Assembly (NCBI GenBank): GCA_002359635.1
Contig: DENJ01000048.1
Location: forward strand, 1-29,497
Direction of reading: 5' to 3'
Source: Burkholderiales bacterium UBA2647
Lineage (GTDB): Bacteria > Pseudomonadota > Gammaproteobacteria > Burkholderiales > Burkholderiaceae_E
Length of the DNA: 29,497 bases
In this document: positions 16,008-24,399 of the stretch, piece by piece
Layout: every line of letters begins with the position of its first letter
How positions within the stretch are numbered: the stretch's first letter is position 1
Program-made: the position numbers and the translations under genes
The notes under the pieces: generated by a model
Seen by the model: only the letters and a program-made list of their open reading frames with translations
Database searches by the model: none
Told to the model about the DNA's origin: nothing

Positions 16008-17605
16008 GCCTCACGCGCAAGTTTTTCACAATGATCGCGATACTTATCGAGGCCCGCAACATAGGGCATAAATACTCTTGGTTTGCCCGGAATATTGGCA
16101 CCCGTGTACCAGGAATTTGTCAGTGGATAAAGCGTGCCATTGGCAACGTCGTTGACATGCTGCACCCATGTTGATTCGGCCTGCGCGCTTGCTTCAACCT
16201 TCACAACTTCCCTGGATTGTGCGTGCTCGAGCAAGTTATGAATCCAGTTCACATGTTGCTCAATGGCAGCAATCATGTTGGATTTTACCGATGGGCTCCC
16301 TGGCCCCGTAATCATGAATAGATTGGGAAATCCTGCGACAAAGATGCCTAGGTAGGTTGTCGGGCCTGCCGCCCAGTGTTCTCTCAAGCTCGGTCCGCCT
16401 TCAACGCGGATATCGATATCGAGCAGGGCGCCCGTCATGGCATCAAATCCCGTCGCAAATACGATCGCATCGAGAGGATACTCTTGGGTCCTGGTTCGGA
16501 TGCCAGCCTGAGTGATTTCTTGAATCGGGTCGGACTTGACGTCCACTAAATCGACGTTGTCGCGATTGAATGTTTCGTAGTAACCTGAATCAAGGCATAA
16601 GCGCTTGGTGCCGATATAGTGATCTTTGGGTGCGAGGCGTTCTGCAACCGTAGGGTCTTTTACGATTTCGCGGATTTTTCGACGTACGAACTCGCTTGCG
16701 ATTTCATTAGCCTCTTTATCGACAAGTAAATCTTTATAAGCGTATAAAAATGCAATATTTCCCCCAGTTCCCCAACGGGCGGTATAGGCTTTTTCGCGCT
16801 CTTCAGGGGTCACTTCTCTAGAGAACTGCGTGGGTGGAGGATGCCCTGCGATGCCGAATGGTGTTCTGTCGGCTTCAGCGCGATGCGCGGCGTAGCGCGC
16901 TTTAAACTGCTTCACGAATGTCGGATCAAGTGGGGCGTTACCCGATGGTAGGCTGAAGTTTGCGGTGCGTTGAAAGACGGTGAGTGCCCTCGCTTGCGTG
17001 GCTAAAACAGGTATGATTTGTATAGCAGAAGATCCGGTGCCGACAACGCCGACCTTCAAGCCCTTGAAGTCTACCTTCTCCTTAGGCCATTGTCCCGTGT
17101 GGTACCAGCGGCCAGCAAAATCCGATAGTCCCTTAAAATCTGGAACTTTAGGGAGCGAAAGGTTACCGGTTGCCATCACGCAAAAGCGTGCATGGATCCG
17201 TTCCTGCGAGTTTGTTGTAATACACCACTGATTGCTACGGGCTGCATAAATTGCAGAAACAACACGCGTGTTGAACTGGATGTCCCGGCGCAAATCGAAA
17301 CGGTCGGCGACATGATTCGCATAACGAAGAATGTCCGGTTGTGCTGAGAAGCGCTCCGGCCATTCCCAGTCCTGTTGTAAAGGTTCTGAAAACGAGTACG
17401 AATACTCAAGGCTTTCGACATCGCATCTTGCACCTGGATACCTGTTCCAGTACCAGGTTCCGCCGACCCCACTTCCCGCCTCAAGGACTTTGATCCGATA
17501 ACCGAGCTTGCGCAGTTTATGGAGCGCATACAAACCGCCAAAACCTGCGCCAACAATAACGATGTCGAAGCTTGCGTCTGACTGCGCCTTGGTCTGCTCT
17601 GCCAT
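15962..17605 (-). CDS. Baeyer-Villiger monooxygenase (type I, flavin-containing)
   Basis: A 547-residue FAD- and NADPH-dependent monooxygenase that should insert oxygen beside a ketone to form an ester or lactone. The N-terminal FAD motif GAGFGG is at 19-24, the Baeyer-Villiger fingerprint FAGRWYHTGQWP at 163-174, and the NADPH-binding GVVGTGSSA at about 186-194. Aromatic residues in GGTWYWNRYPGARCDVES are typical of cyclohexanone- and phenylacetone-monooxygenase relatives. The ATG at 17605 is preceded by AGGGAGA eight bases upstream, so I prefer it to the longer frame from 17632. The TauD/TfdA remnant lies just upstream on the same strand. The ketone substrate (alicyclic, steroid or aryl) is not known. 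Confidence 0.93.
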   Translation of the reverse strand: MAEQTKAQSDASFDIVIVGAGFGGLYALHKLRKLGYRIKVLEAGSGVGGTWYWNRYPGARCDVESLEYSYSFSEPLQQDWEWPERFSAQPDILRYANHVADRFDLRRDIQFNTRVVSAIYAARSNQWCITTNSQERIHARFCVMATGNLSLPKVPDFKGLSDFAGRWYHTGQWPKEKVDFKGLKVGVVGTGSSAIQIIPVLATQARALTVFQRTANFSLPSGNAPLDPTFVKQFKARYAAHRAEADRTPFGIAGHPPPTQFSREVTPEEREKAYTARWGTGGNIAFLYAYKDLLVDKEANEIASEFVRRKIREIVKDPTVAERLAPKDHYIGTKRLCLDSGYYETFNRDNVDLVDVKSDPIQEITQAGIRTRTQEYPLDAIVFATGFDAMTGALLDIDIRVEGGPSLREHWAAGPTTYLGIFVAGFPNLFMITGPGSPSVKSNMIAAIEQHVNWIHNLLEHAQSREVVKVEASAQAESTWVQHVNDVANGTLYPLTNSWYTGANIPGKPRVFMPYVAGLDKYRDHCEKLAREAYPGLDFSSSSGSNR

Positions 17606-17668
17606 TGCTGACGTCTCCCTAGTAGGTCTCACCCATTAAACAGCCACCGGTGCCTCTTCTCCGGAAAG

Positions 17669-18123
17669 CTAGACGCGATGCAACACCCGCTTTATCGTGA
17701 TGTTGCCAAAGGGTTCATCGGCCTGCATCGTACATCGGTTATTCCACATGATCACGTCGTGATCAAGCCAGATGTGTCGATAAACGTATTTGGCTTGGGT
17801 CGAATGTGAAATCAAGTCGTCAAGCAGTCTTCTGCGATCGCCCGCAGCCAATCCGTCAAGACGAACCATGGTGTGCGGGGAAAGGAAAAGACTCGCTCGA
17901 CCTGTAACGGGATGGCGCTGCACAAGAGGGTGTTTCACGGGAGGACCTTGATTTCCTGCTTCTTGGATGAACGATGACTCACTGAGGGGTGGACGTCGAA
18001 CGATCCGACGCAGCGACCGAAGGCGACATGCTCCTGGTCGCTGCCTTGCGGTCTCTGGAAGAACTTGCTATCCCTGGGAGCGAATTCAGGGTACCCTCTC
18101 CGCTCTTGGTTAAAAGCTTTGGT
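17669..18123 (-). pseudogene. TauD/TfdA-type dioxygenase remnant with internal deletion
   Basis: Two pieces of one Fe(II)/2-oxoglutarate dioxygenase lie in different frames. The C-terminal piece (17669 to about 17960) reads GPPVKHPLVQRHPVTGR and later YRHIWLDHDVIMWNNRCTM, the usual TauD/TfdA tail. The N-terminal piece (about 18117 down to a TGA at 17935-17937) reads KFFQRPQGSDQEHVAFGR and FDVHPS, matching the family's early FFRxQ...HVAFGRxFG...HP block. The roughly 100 residues normally between them, including the His-x-Asp iron motif, are absent. In the tail the third iron ligand also seems lost (TMQ where TMH is usual). There is no start codon for an intact product. Non-functional as an oxygenase. 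It probably once belonged with the monooxygenase just downstream. Confidence 0.7.
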
Positions 18124-18157
18124 TTAAACAAACCTCAAGCTTTAGGCGCAAAGCGCC
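18114..18157 (+). promoter_or_regulatory. Tandem hairpins in the fliG leader
   Basis: Two stem-loops lie back to back before fliG. The first uses AAGCTT (18114-18119) with AAGCTT (18137-18142) and GGTTT (18121-18125) with AAACC (18130-18134). The second is GGCGC-AAA-GCGCC (18145-18157), a perfect 5-bp stem. Neither is followed by a T tract. They lie 35 bp or more upstream of the fliG ATG and partly cover the 5' end of the dioxygenase remnant. A role as attenuator, protein site or old terminator is possible but not shown. Confidence 0.3.
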
Positions 18158-18191
18158 GAAGACCCCGCGAAAATCTTGCTGGAGTGTTGTA

Positions 18192-19286
18192 ATGGCCGAA
18201 GAAGAAGTCAAAGTCGAGCGGCCGAAGTCACTCGCTGAGCAGATTAAAGAGGGCGCTAAGTCAGCGGGCAAGGCGCCAATGAGTTTTGAGGATCTCGACG
18301 GGGCCTCAAAGGCAGCGGTCGTTTTGCTTTCGGTGGGTGCAGAGGTGGCGGCAGATGTTTTGCGCCAAGTGACGCCTATTGAGGTGCAGCGTATCTCAAG
18401 CAAGATGGCAATTGTTCGTGCCTTGAATCGAGATATGTTGCTACAGGTCCTGCGAGACTTCAAAGAGGCAACAATCAGTAACGCGCAAGTGGCCTTCGAT
18501 ACAGATTCCTTCATGCAGAATATGTTGCAGAAGGCGCTTGGTTCAGAGGGGGCATCCGATTTGCTTGGCAAGCTTGAAGCTGCCATCGATATGTCGGGTC
18601 TCGATGCTTTGAAGCGCCTCGATTCGGATGTGGCATTTGAAATGCTTAAAAACGAGCACCCACAGGTGCTTGCAACCATTCTTACGTTTTATGAACCACC
18701 TCAGGCTTCAGCGCTACTCAAGCTTTTTCCTGCGGAAACCCGTAATGAAGTTGTTTTGCGGGTCGCTTTATTGGAAAAAGTACAACCCGCAGCCTTGAAG
18801 GAACTTAACGAAACCATGATGAATATTGGAGCGCAAGACACCAAGCGTTCCAACGTGGGTGGTGTGATTCCGACCGCAGAGATCCTTAACCTCTTATCGG
18901 GTGGCATGGATATGGAGGCGATCGGCAAGATTCGCGAATTCGATGGTGAACTTGCCGATGCGATCGTTGAGAAGATGTTCACCTTTGAAGACCTGATTGA
19001 ACTCGATGACAAAGCGATCCAGACGCTCATGCTCGAGATAACCCAAGACATACTGGTGGTTGCGCTTAAAGCTGCCTCGCCAAAACTTCGAGATAAAATC
19101 TTCAAGAACATGGCTAAACGGGCAGCCGACACGGTACGCGAAGATCTCGCAGCACGAGGTCCGATCAAGGTTGCAGATGTGGAAGCCGCTCAGAAACAGA
19201 TTCTCATCACGGGGCGAATGCTCCACACAGAAGGCCGCATCATCATGGAGCGCAAGAAAGAGGGCGGCGATGCCGGCTTTCTATAA
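18192..19286 (+). CDS. fliG: Flagellar motor switch protein FliG
   Basis: A 364-residue FliG. This cytoplasmic protein links the MS ring (FliF) to the C ring and contacts the MotA stator to generate torque. The three-domain layout is present: an N-terminal domain from about 38 (GASKAAVVLLSVG), the middle domain with the EHPQ motif at 155-158 (the FliM contact), a glycine-containing linker after VGGVIPTAEILN, and a C-terminal domain with FTFEDLIELDDKAIQ and FKNMAKRAADTVREDL, the charged torque helix region. About 35 extra residues at the N-terminus, rich in Lys and Glu, precede the usual start. GGAG is seven bases before the ATG. No other flagellar gene is in the window, so it is separated from fliF, fliH and fliI. 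MaoC follows after six bases. Confidence 0.93.
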   Translation: MAEEEVKVERPKSLAEQIKEGAKSAGKAPMSFEDLDGASKAAVVLLSVGAEVAADVLRQVTPIEVQRISSKMAIVRALNRDMLLQVLRDFKEATISNAQVAFDTDSFMQNMLQKALGSEGASDLLGKLEAAIDMSGLDALKRLDSDVAFEMLKNEHPQVLATILTFYEPPQASALLKLFPAETRNEVVLRVALLEKVQPAALKELNETMMNIGAQDTKRSNVGGVIPTAEILNLLSGGMDMEAIGKIREFDGELADAIVEKMFTFEDLIELDDKAIQTLMLEITQDILVVALKAASPKLRDKIFKNMAKRAADTVREDLAARGPIKVADVEAAQKQILITGRMLHTEGRIIMERKKEGGDAGFL

Positions 19287-19292
19287 ACAGAC

Positions 19293-19742
19293 ATGACAGT
19301 GATGCGAAGCCGTGCGGTCGAGGGCCTTGTAGTCGGTGACCGATTTGTGATTTCACGTTCTTTCAGCGCCGATGAAATCGAAAGCTTCGGACGGCTTTCA
19401 AGAGACTTCAATCCGGTTCATGATGATCAAATTTACATCGAATTAAAAGGCTTCGCTGCCCCTATCGCCCATGGTTTACTCACCGCCAGCCTTTTAACCG
19501 AGATTGGCGGCCAGATTGGATGGTTGGCAAGTAGCATGTCATTTCGCTTCAAACGTCCGGTTTATGCCAACGAACGCTTGCAGTGCGAGTGGGTCATTAT
19601 GGAGATTGACGATCGTGGCCGGGCACGTGCCGAGGTAACCATCAAGAATCCAAAAGGTCAAACCGTTCTGGAAGCAGAAACGACAGGTATTGTGCCCAAC
19701 GAGCAAGAGCGGGCGCGGTTAAGATCCCTCATGCTCACTTGA
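19293..19742 (+). CDS. MaoC-like (R)-enoyl hydratase family protein
   Basis: A 149-residue single hot-dog domain protein. The hydratase-2 motif is clear: SRDFNPVHDD with the catalytic Asp38 and His43, followed by IAHGLLTASLL. Such enzymes hydrate trans-2-enoyl-CoA to (R)-3-hydroxyacyl-CoA or act on related thioesters in fatty acid, polyhydroxyalkanoate or alkanoate metabolism. The start is six bases after the fliG stop, so it must share the fliG transcript unless a promoter lies inside fliG. There is no evident functional link between motor assembly and this enzyme. A second possible start lies three codons in. Confidence 0.88.
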   Translation: MTVMRSRAVEGLVVGDRFVISRSFSADEIESFGRLSRDFNPVHDDQIYIELKGFAAPIAHGLLTASLLTEIGGQIGWLASSMSFRFKRPVYANERLQCEWVIMEIDDRGRARAEVTIKNPKGQTVLEAETTGIVPNEQERARLRSLMLT

Positions 19743-19778
19743 AAGCCTGCGCAAGCAATAGGAATTTCTCAGCAGGCC

Positions 19779-19810
19779 GATAAGCCCACTGTGGCATCCT
19801 CAAGCTTATC
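19779..19810 (+). repeat. Inverted repeat ahead of the SbtA-like gene
   Basis: GATAAGC (19779-19785) and GCTTATC (19804-19810) form a perfect 7-bp inverted repeat with an 18-base loop, ending eight bases before the Shine-Dalgarno AAGGA of the permease gene. It could be a regulator site or a leader hairpin that affects translation; no T tract follows, so a terminator is less likely. Confidence 0.35.
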
Positions 19811-19827
19811 CGCTTGAAAGGACGCCT

Positions 19828-20820
19828 TTGCAAAATTTACTTGATCCAGCCATTCTCTTTTTCATATTTGGTGTTTTCGCTGGCGCGATCCGCTCGAATC
19901 TGGAAATCCCGGAGGCAATTGCTAAGTTCTTGTCGCTCTACCTCTTGATGGCACTTGGCCTTAAAGGGGGCTTTGCGCTTGCGCAGTCTGGGCTCACCCT
20001 TGATGTTGCTTTAGCACTTCTTTCAGCGATTGCCATGGCTTTTGTCGTGCCGCTGCTCGCATACACGATCCTTCATCGCTTCATTGATGGATTTAACGCC
20101 GCTGCGATGGCAGCTTCTTACGGTTCGGTGAGTGCTGTCACTTTTCTTACAGCGATGCAGTATTTGGAGCAGCAAGATCTTATGTTCGGCGGTCATATGG
20201 CAGTCGCCATGGTTCTGATGGAGTCGCCGGCGATTCTCATCGCGATCATCATTGCAAACCGCTTGCGCCATAACAAGGCTTTGGCGTCTCAAAGCGACAC
20301 TTCCCGGGCGATGCTAAAGCAGACAGCCATGACAGGCATCATCCATGAATCCTTAACCAATGGCGCACACCTGCTCTTACTTGGGGCAATGGTGGTTGGC
20401 CTGTTGAGTGGGGACAAAGGAATGGCTGTGATGCAACCTTTTTCAAGCGATCTATTCAAAGGCATGCTCTCATTTTTCCTGCTCGACATGGGGTTGATCG
20501 TTGCGCGAAGCTTTCGCGATGCCTTGAATGCATCACCTTTTTTGCTTGCTTATGCGGTTATTGCGCCTTTTGTGCACGCCGCGCTTGCGCTCGGACTTGG
20601 GCAATTGCTGGCGCTTGCACTGCCAGACAAGGTTTTGTTAATGGTTTTGTCCGCGAGCGCTTCTTATATTGTGGTGCCTGCCGTGTTGCGCCATGCCATT
20701 CCTGAAGCAAAGCCTGTGTACTATCTGGGACTTAGTCTTGGCATTACCTTTCCCCTCAATATATTGCTCGGTATCCCACTCTATACGTTTATCGCAAAAA
20801 CTTTAGAAGCATTGCTTTAG
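19828..20820 (+). CDS. SbtA-family sodium-dependent bicarbonate permease
   Basis: A 330-residue inner-membrane protein with about ten hydrophobic segments in two halves, matching the SbtA (DUF897) family. Typical family features are the opening LLDPAILFFIFGVFAG, the IPEAIAKFLSLYLLMALGLKGG segment, ASYGSVSAVTFLTA in the middle and SASYIVVPAVLRHAIPEAKP near the end. Cyanobacterial SbtA imports bicarbonate with sodium and is gated by the PII-like SbtB, which binds cAMP and other adenine nucleotides. No SbtB gene is adjacent here. The start is a TTG with AAGGA five bases upstream. The FecR-like and adenylate cyclase genes follow on the same strand after 53 bp. Bicarbonate as the substrate is inferred from the family; a carboxylate is an alternative. 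Confidence 0.85.
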   Translation: MQNLLDPAILFFIFGVFAGAIRSNLEIPEAIAKFLSLYLLMALGLKGGFALAQSGLTLDVALALLSAIAMAFVVPLLAYTILHRFIDGFNAAAMAASYGSVSAVTFLTAMQYLEQQDLMFGGHMAVAMVLMESPAILIAIIIANRLRHNKALASQSDTSRAMLKQTAMTGIIHESLTNGAHLLLLGAMVVGLLSGDKGMAVMQPFSSDLFKGMLSFFLLDMGLIVARSFRDALNASPFLLAYAVIAPFVHAALALGLGQLLALALPDKVLLMVLSASASYIVVPAVLRHAIPEAKPVYYLGLSLGITFPLNILLGIPLYTFIAKTLEALL

Positions 20821-20873
20821 ACAAACAGCTTCTTTATAGTCCGGTTTCGCTGAGATTGCCCTAGAGAAAAACG

Positions 20874-21542
20874 ATGGATGAAAAGTATTTGCGCACGTTG
20901 GTCTCAACGTGCTCGCGTCGCTCGGCTCTGCTTAAAGGCACTGGCCTGCTCCTTGCTGGGCTCGGTGGCAGCAGGGGGGCCGTGGCTCAGTCGTCTGAAC
21001 CCTTAAAGATCAAGGGTCAGGTTAAAGTCGATGGAAAGCGGGCTGAATCAAGTCAGCAGGTTAAGGTGGGTCAGGAAGTTGCGGTCTCACCAGGTGGCAG
21101 TGCAGCGTTTGCGGTTGGTAACGACGCCTTCATCGTCAAAGGCCAAGATCGCGGCGCGCGTTTGCAGATTGAAGGTAAAGCCGGGGCGGTCGATCAATTG
21201 CGGCTTGTAAGTGGCGGCTTGGTTGCAACCTTCGGCAAAGGGCCTGAGCGAAAAATTGTCACCACCAGCGCAAGCATCGGGATTCGTGGCACCGGCTGTT
21301 ATGTAGAGTCACAAATGCACCGTAGCTACATTTGCTACTGCTATGGGCGTTTTGCCTTCACATCGCGCGATGACCATGCCGTTCAGGAAGACTTTGAGGC
21401 AAGCTACCACGATGCGGGGCGCTTTATGTTGCGATGGCCGCGTCCCAGGATTATTGCGGCAGGCGGGCTTGGGCATGACGATGATGATTTGATTTTGGCT
21501 GAGTCGCTGGTTGGTCGTAAACCGCCATTTATAAAAGCTTGA
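20874..21542 (+). CDS. Tat-exported FecR-domain protein
   Basis: A 222-residue protein. A twin-arginine signal is present (CSRRSALLKGTGLLLAG, Arg15-Arg16), with cleavage likely near AVAQS. Then comes a FecR-like beta domain (about 45-140) ending in ASIGIRGTGCYVE. Three cysteines follow closely (Cys142, Cys154, Cys156) in GTGCYVE and YICYCYG, a feature of this branch that may bind metal or form a disulfide. The C-terminus has DDDDLILAESLVGRKPPF, also seen in relatives paired with CHASE2 cyclases. Its stop overlaps the cyclase start, so the two are translationally coupled. Role inferred: periplasmic partner that feeds a signal into the CHASE2 sensor. Confidence 0.85.
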   Translation: MDEKYLRTLVSTCSRRSALLKGTGLLLAGLGGSRGAVAQSSEPLKIKGQVKVDGKRAESSQQVKVGQEVAVSPGGSAAFAVGNDAFIVKGQDRGARLQIEGKAGAVDQLRLVSGGLVATFGKGPERKIVTTSASIGIRGTGCYVESQMHRSYICYCYGRFAFTSRDDHAVQEDFEASYHDAGRFMLRWPRPRIIAAGGLGHDDDDLILAESLVGRKPPFIKA

Positions 21543-23785
21543 ATTTTATTCGGCTCCTTGGACGCTACCTCGGGGCAGCGCGGCCATTTTCAGTTCTCGT
21601 TCTTGGTACGGTTTATGTTGTTGTAGCCTGCCACGTGTTGCAAGTCTTTCCTAATGGCTTGCTCCAAGTTCTTGAGGGCTACGCCTACAACCAGCGGGTG
21701 CGGCTGCTGCCTGCCAAACCAGTGGTCGACCCGATTGTGATCGTTGATATTGACGAGGCAAGTCTTGCTCAACTTGGCAGATGGCCTTGGACAAGGTTTC
21801 GCCTTGCCGCTTTGATTGATCAACTATTTGATCAATATCAAGTTCATACGCTTGGCCTGGACTTATTGCTTTCCGAATCAGAATCGGGGCCTGCTGATGA
21901 AGCACTGGCCGCTGCAATCGAAGGTCGAAGGGTGGTCGTAGGTTACCACTTTAATGGGCCCTCGAACGCTCTGGCGAGTCAGGCTGTCATGCCCGACCAA
22001 ATGTTGACCGCGAGATCGTCGGTGATAGGGGCAATGCCAAAAACAGTGCCTGGCGTTTTGCCGGAGTCAGACTTTTCGCCGGAGGCTTTAAAGAATCGTT
22101 ATAGCGTTTCCATGGTCGCAAAGTCCTCATCCGGCATCCTCAAGCAATTCCTCGAAGCGGCAGCCGATGCAGGCCACATCAATCCGCAGCTTGACGATGA
22201 TGGGGTAACAAGACGGGTGCCGGCGCTGATTGCCTTTGAACATGGCCTCTATACCAGCTTGTCAATTGCAGTGATCAGAACTGCAATCGGGGGTGCAGGG
22301 ATGCAAGCTGACCAAATCAACCAACGCGTCCCAGGTGCAGCCATCGAGTGGCTTGAATTGGTCAATCCGAAGCAGTCGGTCTGGATTCCGGTCGATCGTG
22401 AACTCATGATGCAAATCCCGTTTAAGGGAGGACCAGGGAGTTTCACCTATGTGTCTGCCGTTGATGTGCTTAACGGGCGGGCTGATCCGGCCCTGCTTAA
22501 GGACAAGATCGTGCTCTTGGGCACCTCTGCATCGGGTCTTTTTGATTTGCGAAACACGCCGGTTTCTAGCGTCTTTCCGGGCGTGGAAATCCATGCCAAT
22601 GCTGTGTCTGCCATCCTGAATCAGCAATTGCTGCAAAAGCCCGCCTGGAATGATGCCTGGCAATTGGTGGTGCTCGCAGTGGTCATGTTCTTGGCGCTGA
22701 TTGTGATGGGTTATGCAACACCGGTCCTAGCGCTTGCTGGCATGGTGATGATCCTGACCGCTCTGGTCGGGTTGAATCTTTACTGGTGGAAAGAAAAGCT
22801 TTGGGTTGTGCCACTTGCACCAACACTTTTCGGGATTATCGCCGGCGTGGGTGCCGCATTGTTGGAGCGCTGGGTGAGTGCCTTGAGGCAGTCGAAAAGG
22901 GTTGAGGGCACATTTGCCCGATACGTACCGAAGGAAGTTGCGCGTCGACTGGCCAAGGATCCTGAGCGTGATCTGATGAAGGCAAGAGAGCATCATCTGG
23001 CCATCATGTTCACCGATATCGCTGGCTTTACCGGTCTGGCGAGAAAGCTGCCACCGGAGCAGATTGCGCAATTGTTACGCGAGGTTCTTACGCCGCTAAG
23101 CGCAACAATTCACGAGCACCAAGGAACGATTGATAAATACATCGGTGATGCGGTCATGGCATTTTGGGGTGCTCCGCTTGAGGTTCAAGAGCCGGAGCAG
23201 CGCGCGCTTGATGCAGCCATGATGATGGTAACCAGACTTTCTCTCCTGCAAGATAGCTTAAAGGCGCGATCGCTTCCCCGTATTGCTATTGGTATTGGGA
23301 TTCATAGCGGTATAGCTTATGTCGGTGATATGGGCTCAAGCTTTAGGAGCACTTACACTGCGATCGGTGATCATGTGAACCTCGCTGCCCGCGTCGAAGG
23401 ACTGACAAGATTTTATGGGGTTTCGATTCTTGTAACAGAAACCGTGATGAAATCTTGCGAGGCCAATTATTTGTTTCGATTCGTCGACCGTTTGATTGTG
23501 AAGGGCTACGATAGTGCGGTATCGATTTATGAACCGCTGGCACTGCTGGCATCCCTCAGCGACGCGCAAAACGACCTTTATCGCTCATGGATGAAGGAAT
23601 GGGAAGATGCCCATGCTCTTTATCGTAACGCGGACTGGGAGGAGGCAAGGCTGGCGATGCTTCGCTTGATTGCTCATCCGCATCTCGGTGCGGGTGCAAA
23701 GGCCTTCTTGAGGCGGATCGATCGTCTCGAGAAAGATCCTCCGCTTAGACGCTGGGACGGGGTGTGGACCATGGATGAAAAGTAA
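21539..23785 (+). CDS. CHASE2-domain class III adenylate cyclase
   Basis: A 748-residue membrane cyclase. One N-terminal transmembrane segment (about 17-38) is followed by a periplasmic CHASE2 sensor (about 45-355, including VDIDEASLAQLGRWPWTR and FPGVEIHANAVSAIL), then three hydrophobic segments (about 375-440) and a C-terminal nucleotide cyclase domain (about 485-665). Metal ligands are Asp493 (FTDIAGF) and Asp537 (GDAVMAF). Lys533 is the adenine-specifying lysine; the partner position is Thr607 (YTAIGD) rather than Asp, the class IIIb pattern. Asn614 and Arg618 complete the site, so it should be active and make cAMP from ATP. The TTG start at 21539 overlaps the FecR stop; no better start is seen. 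Confidence 0.92.
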   Translation: MNFIRLLGRYLGAARPFSVLVLGTVYVVVACHVLQVFPNGLLQVLEGYAYNQRVRLLPAKPVVDPIVIVDIDEASLAQLGRWPWTRFRLAALIDQLFDQYQVHTLGLDLLLSESESGPADEALAAAIEGRRVVVGYHFNGPSNALASQAVMPDQMLTARSSVIGAMPKTVPGVLPESDFSPEALKNRYSVSMVAKSSSGILKQFLEAAADAGHINPQLDDDGVTRRVPALIAFEHGLYTSLSIAVIRTAIGGAGMQADQINQRVPGAAIEWLELVNPKQSVWIPVDRELMMQIPFKGGPGSFTYVSAVDVLNGRADPALLKDKIVLLGTSASGLFDLRNTPVSSVFPGVEIHANAVSAILNQQLLQKPAWNDAWQLVVLAVVMFLALIVMGYATPVLALAGMVMILTALVGLNLYWWKEKLWVVPLAPTLFGIIAGVGAALLERWVSALRQSKRVEGTFARYVPKEVARRLAKDPERDLMKAREHHLAIMFTDIAGFTGLARKLPPEQIAQLLREVLTPLSATIHEHQGTIDKYIGDAVMAFWGAPLEVQEPEQRALDAAMMMVTRLSLLQDSLKARSLPRIAIGIGIHSGIAYVGDMGSSFRSTYTAIGDHVNLAARVEGLTRFYGVSILVTETVMKSCEANYLFRFVDRLIVKGYDSAVSIYEPLALLASLSDAQNDLYRSWMKEWEDAHALYRNADWEEARLAMLRLIAHPHLGAGAKAFLRRIDRLEKDPPLRRWDGVWTMDEK

Positions 23786-23832
23786 GGCAGGCAAAGCCCT
23801 GCACAGAACCTGATACCCGGAGAGGACTGGAC

Positions 23833-24396
23833 ATGGCAAGCTCGCCAGCTGGACAAGAACAGCGCATTGAGGCGCGAATTTGGCAGGAATTGCAGCGTGC
23901 GACACGCGATCGACACCATGAATGGCGAACACCGGTGCTCGCGTCCCTCGGACCCGAGCAACAGGTCGACGCAAGAACGGTCGTGCTCAGGAGGGTAGAT
24001 ATAGCGGGCAAAGTTTTTGAAATTTATACTGATCTGCGAAGCGCAAAAGTAGCCGCGTTTCGAAAACATCCCCGGGGCTTGCTCCATTGCTGGAGTAAGC
24101 GTTTGCGTTGGCAGCTACGGATTGCCGTCGAGGTCAGCGTTCATGACGCTGGTCCCTATGTGGAGGAACTCTGGGATCAAATCAAGGCGACTGCAGCGGC
24201 AAAAGATTACCTGAGTCCGCGGGCGCCAGGAACGCTTCTCAGCGCTGGGCCGGGCTCAAGTACCGAAGTGGCACAACCCCACTGCTTTTGCCTGCTTAAA
24301 GCGAGCTTTATTGAGATGGACTGGCTCGCCTTGGGTCGTGAAGGGCATGAACGCGCCCGCCTATCGGTTGACGGCTGGCAGTGGTTAGTGCCCTAA
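23833..24396 (+). CDS. Pyridoxamine 5'-phosphate oxidase-like FMN-binding protein
   Basis: A 187-residue split-barrel flavoprotein. Family features are DARTVVLRR (about 46-54), the FMN-binding IYTDLRSAKVAAFRKHP and the CWSKRLRWQLR segment, close to the Alr4036-type group rather than to true PdxH. A dimeric FMN-binding protein in the cytoplasm is expected; the C-terminal substrate motif of PdxH is not seen, so pyridoxamine phosphate oxidation should not be assumed. AGAGGA precedes the ATG. It is 47 bp after the cyclase gene and on the same strand, and may share its transcript. Confidence 0.82.
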   Translation: MASSPAGQEQRIEARIWQELQRATRDRHHEWRTPVLASLGPEQQVDARTVVLRRVDIAGKVFEIYTDLRSAKVAAFRKHPRGLLHCWSKRLRWQLRIAVEVSVHDAGPYVEELWDQIKATAAAKDYLSPRAPGTLLSAGPGSSTEVAQPHCFCLLKASFIEMDWLALGREGHERARLSVDGWQWLVP

Positions 24397-24399
24397 GGC

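Noticed and set aside
17989..18192. A 67-residue plus-strand frame before fliG
   Set aside because: It overlaps the dioxygenase remnant and leads directly into the fliG start; no protein feature or ribosome-binding site supports it.
18110..18679. A 189-residue minus-strand open frame opposite fliG
   Set aside because: Serine-rich low-complexity translation typical of an antisense shadow; FliG motifs define the real gene.
23336..24087. Several minus-strand frames of 70-137 residues at the end of the cyclase gene
   Set aside because: They overlap the cyclase and FMN-protein genes and show no domain; considered shadows.
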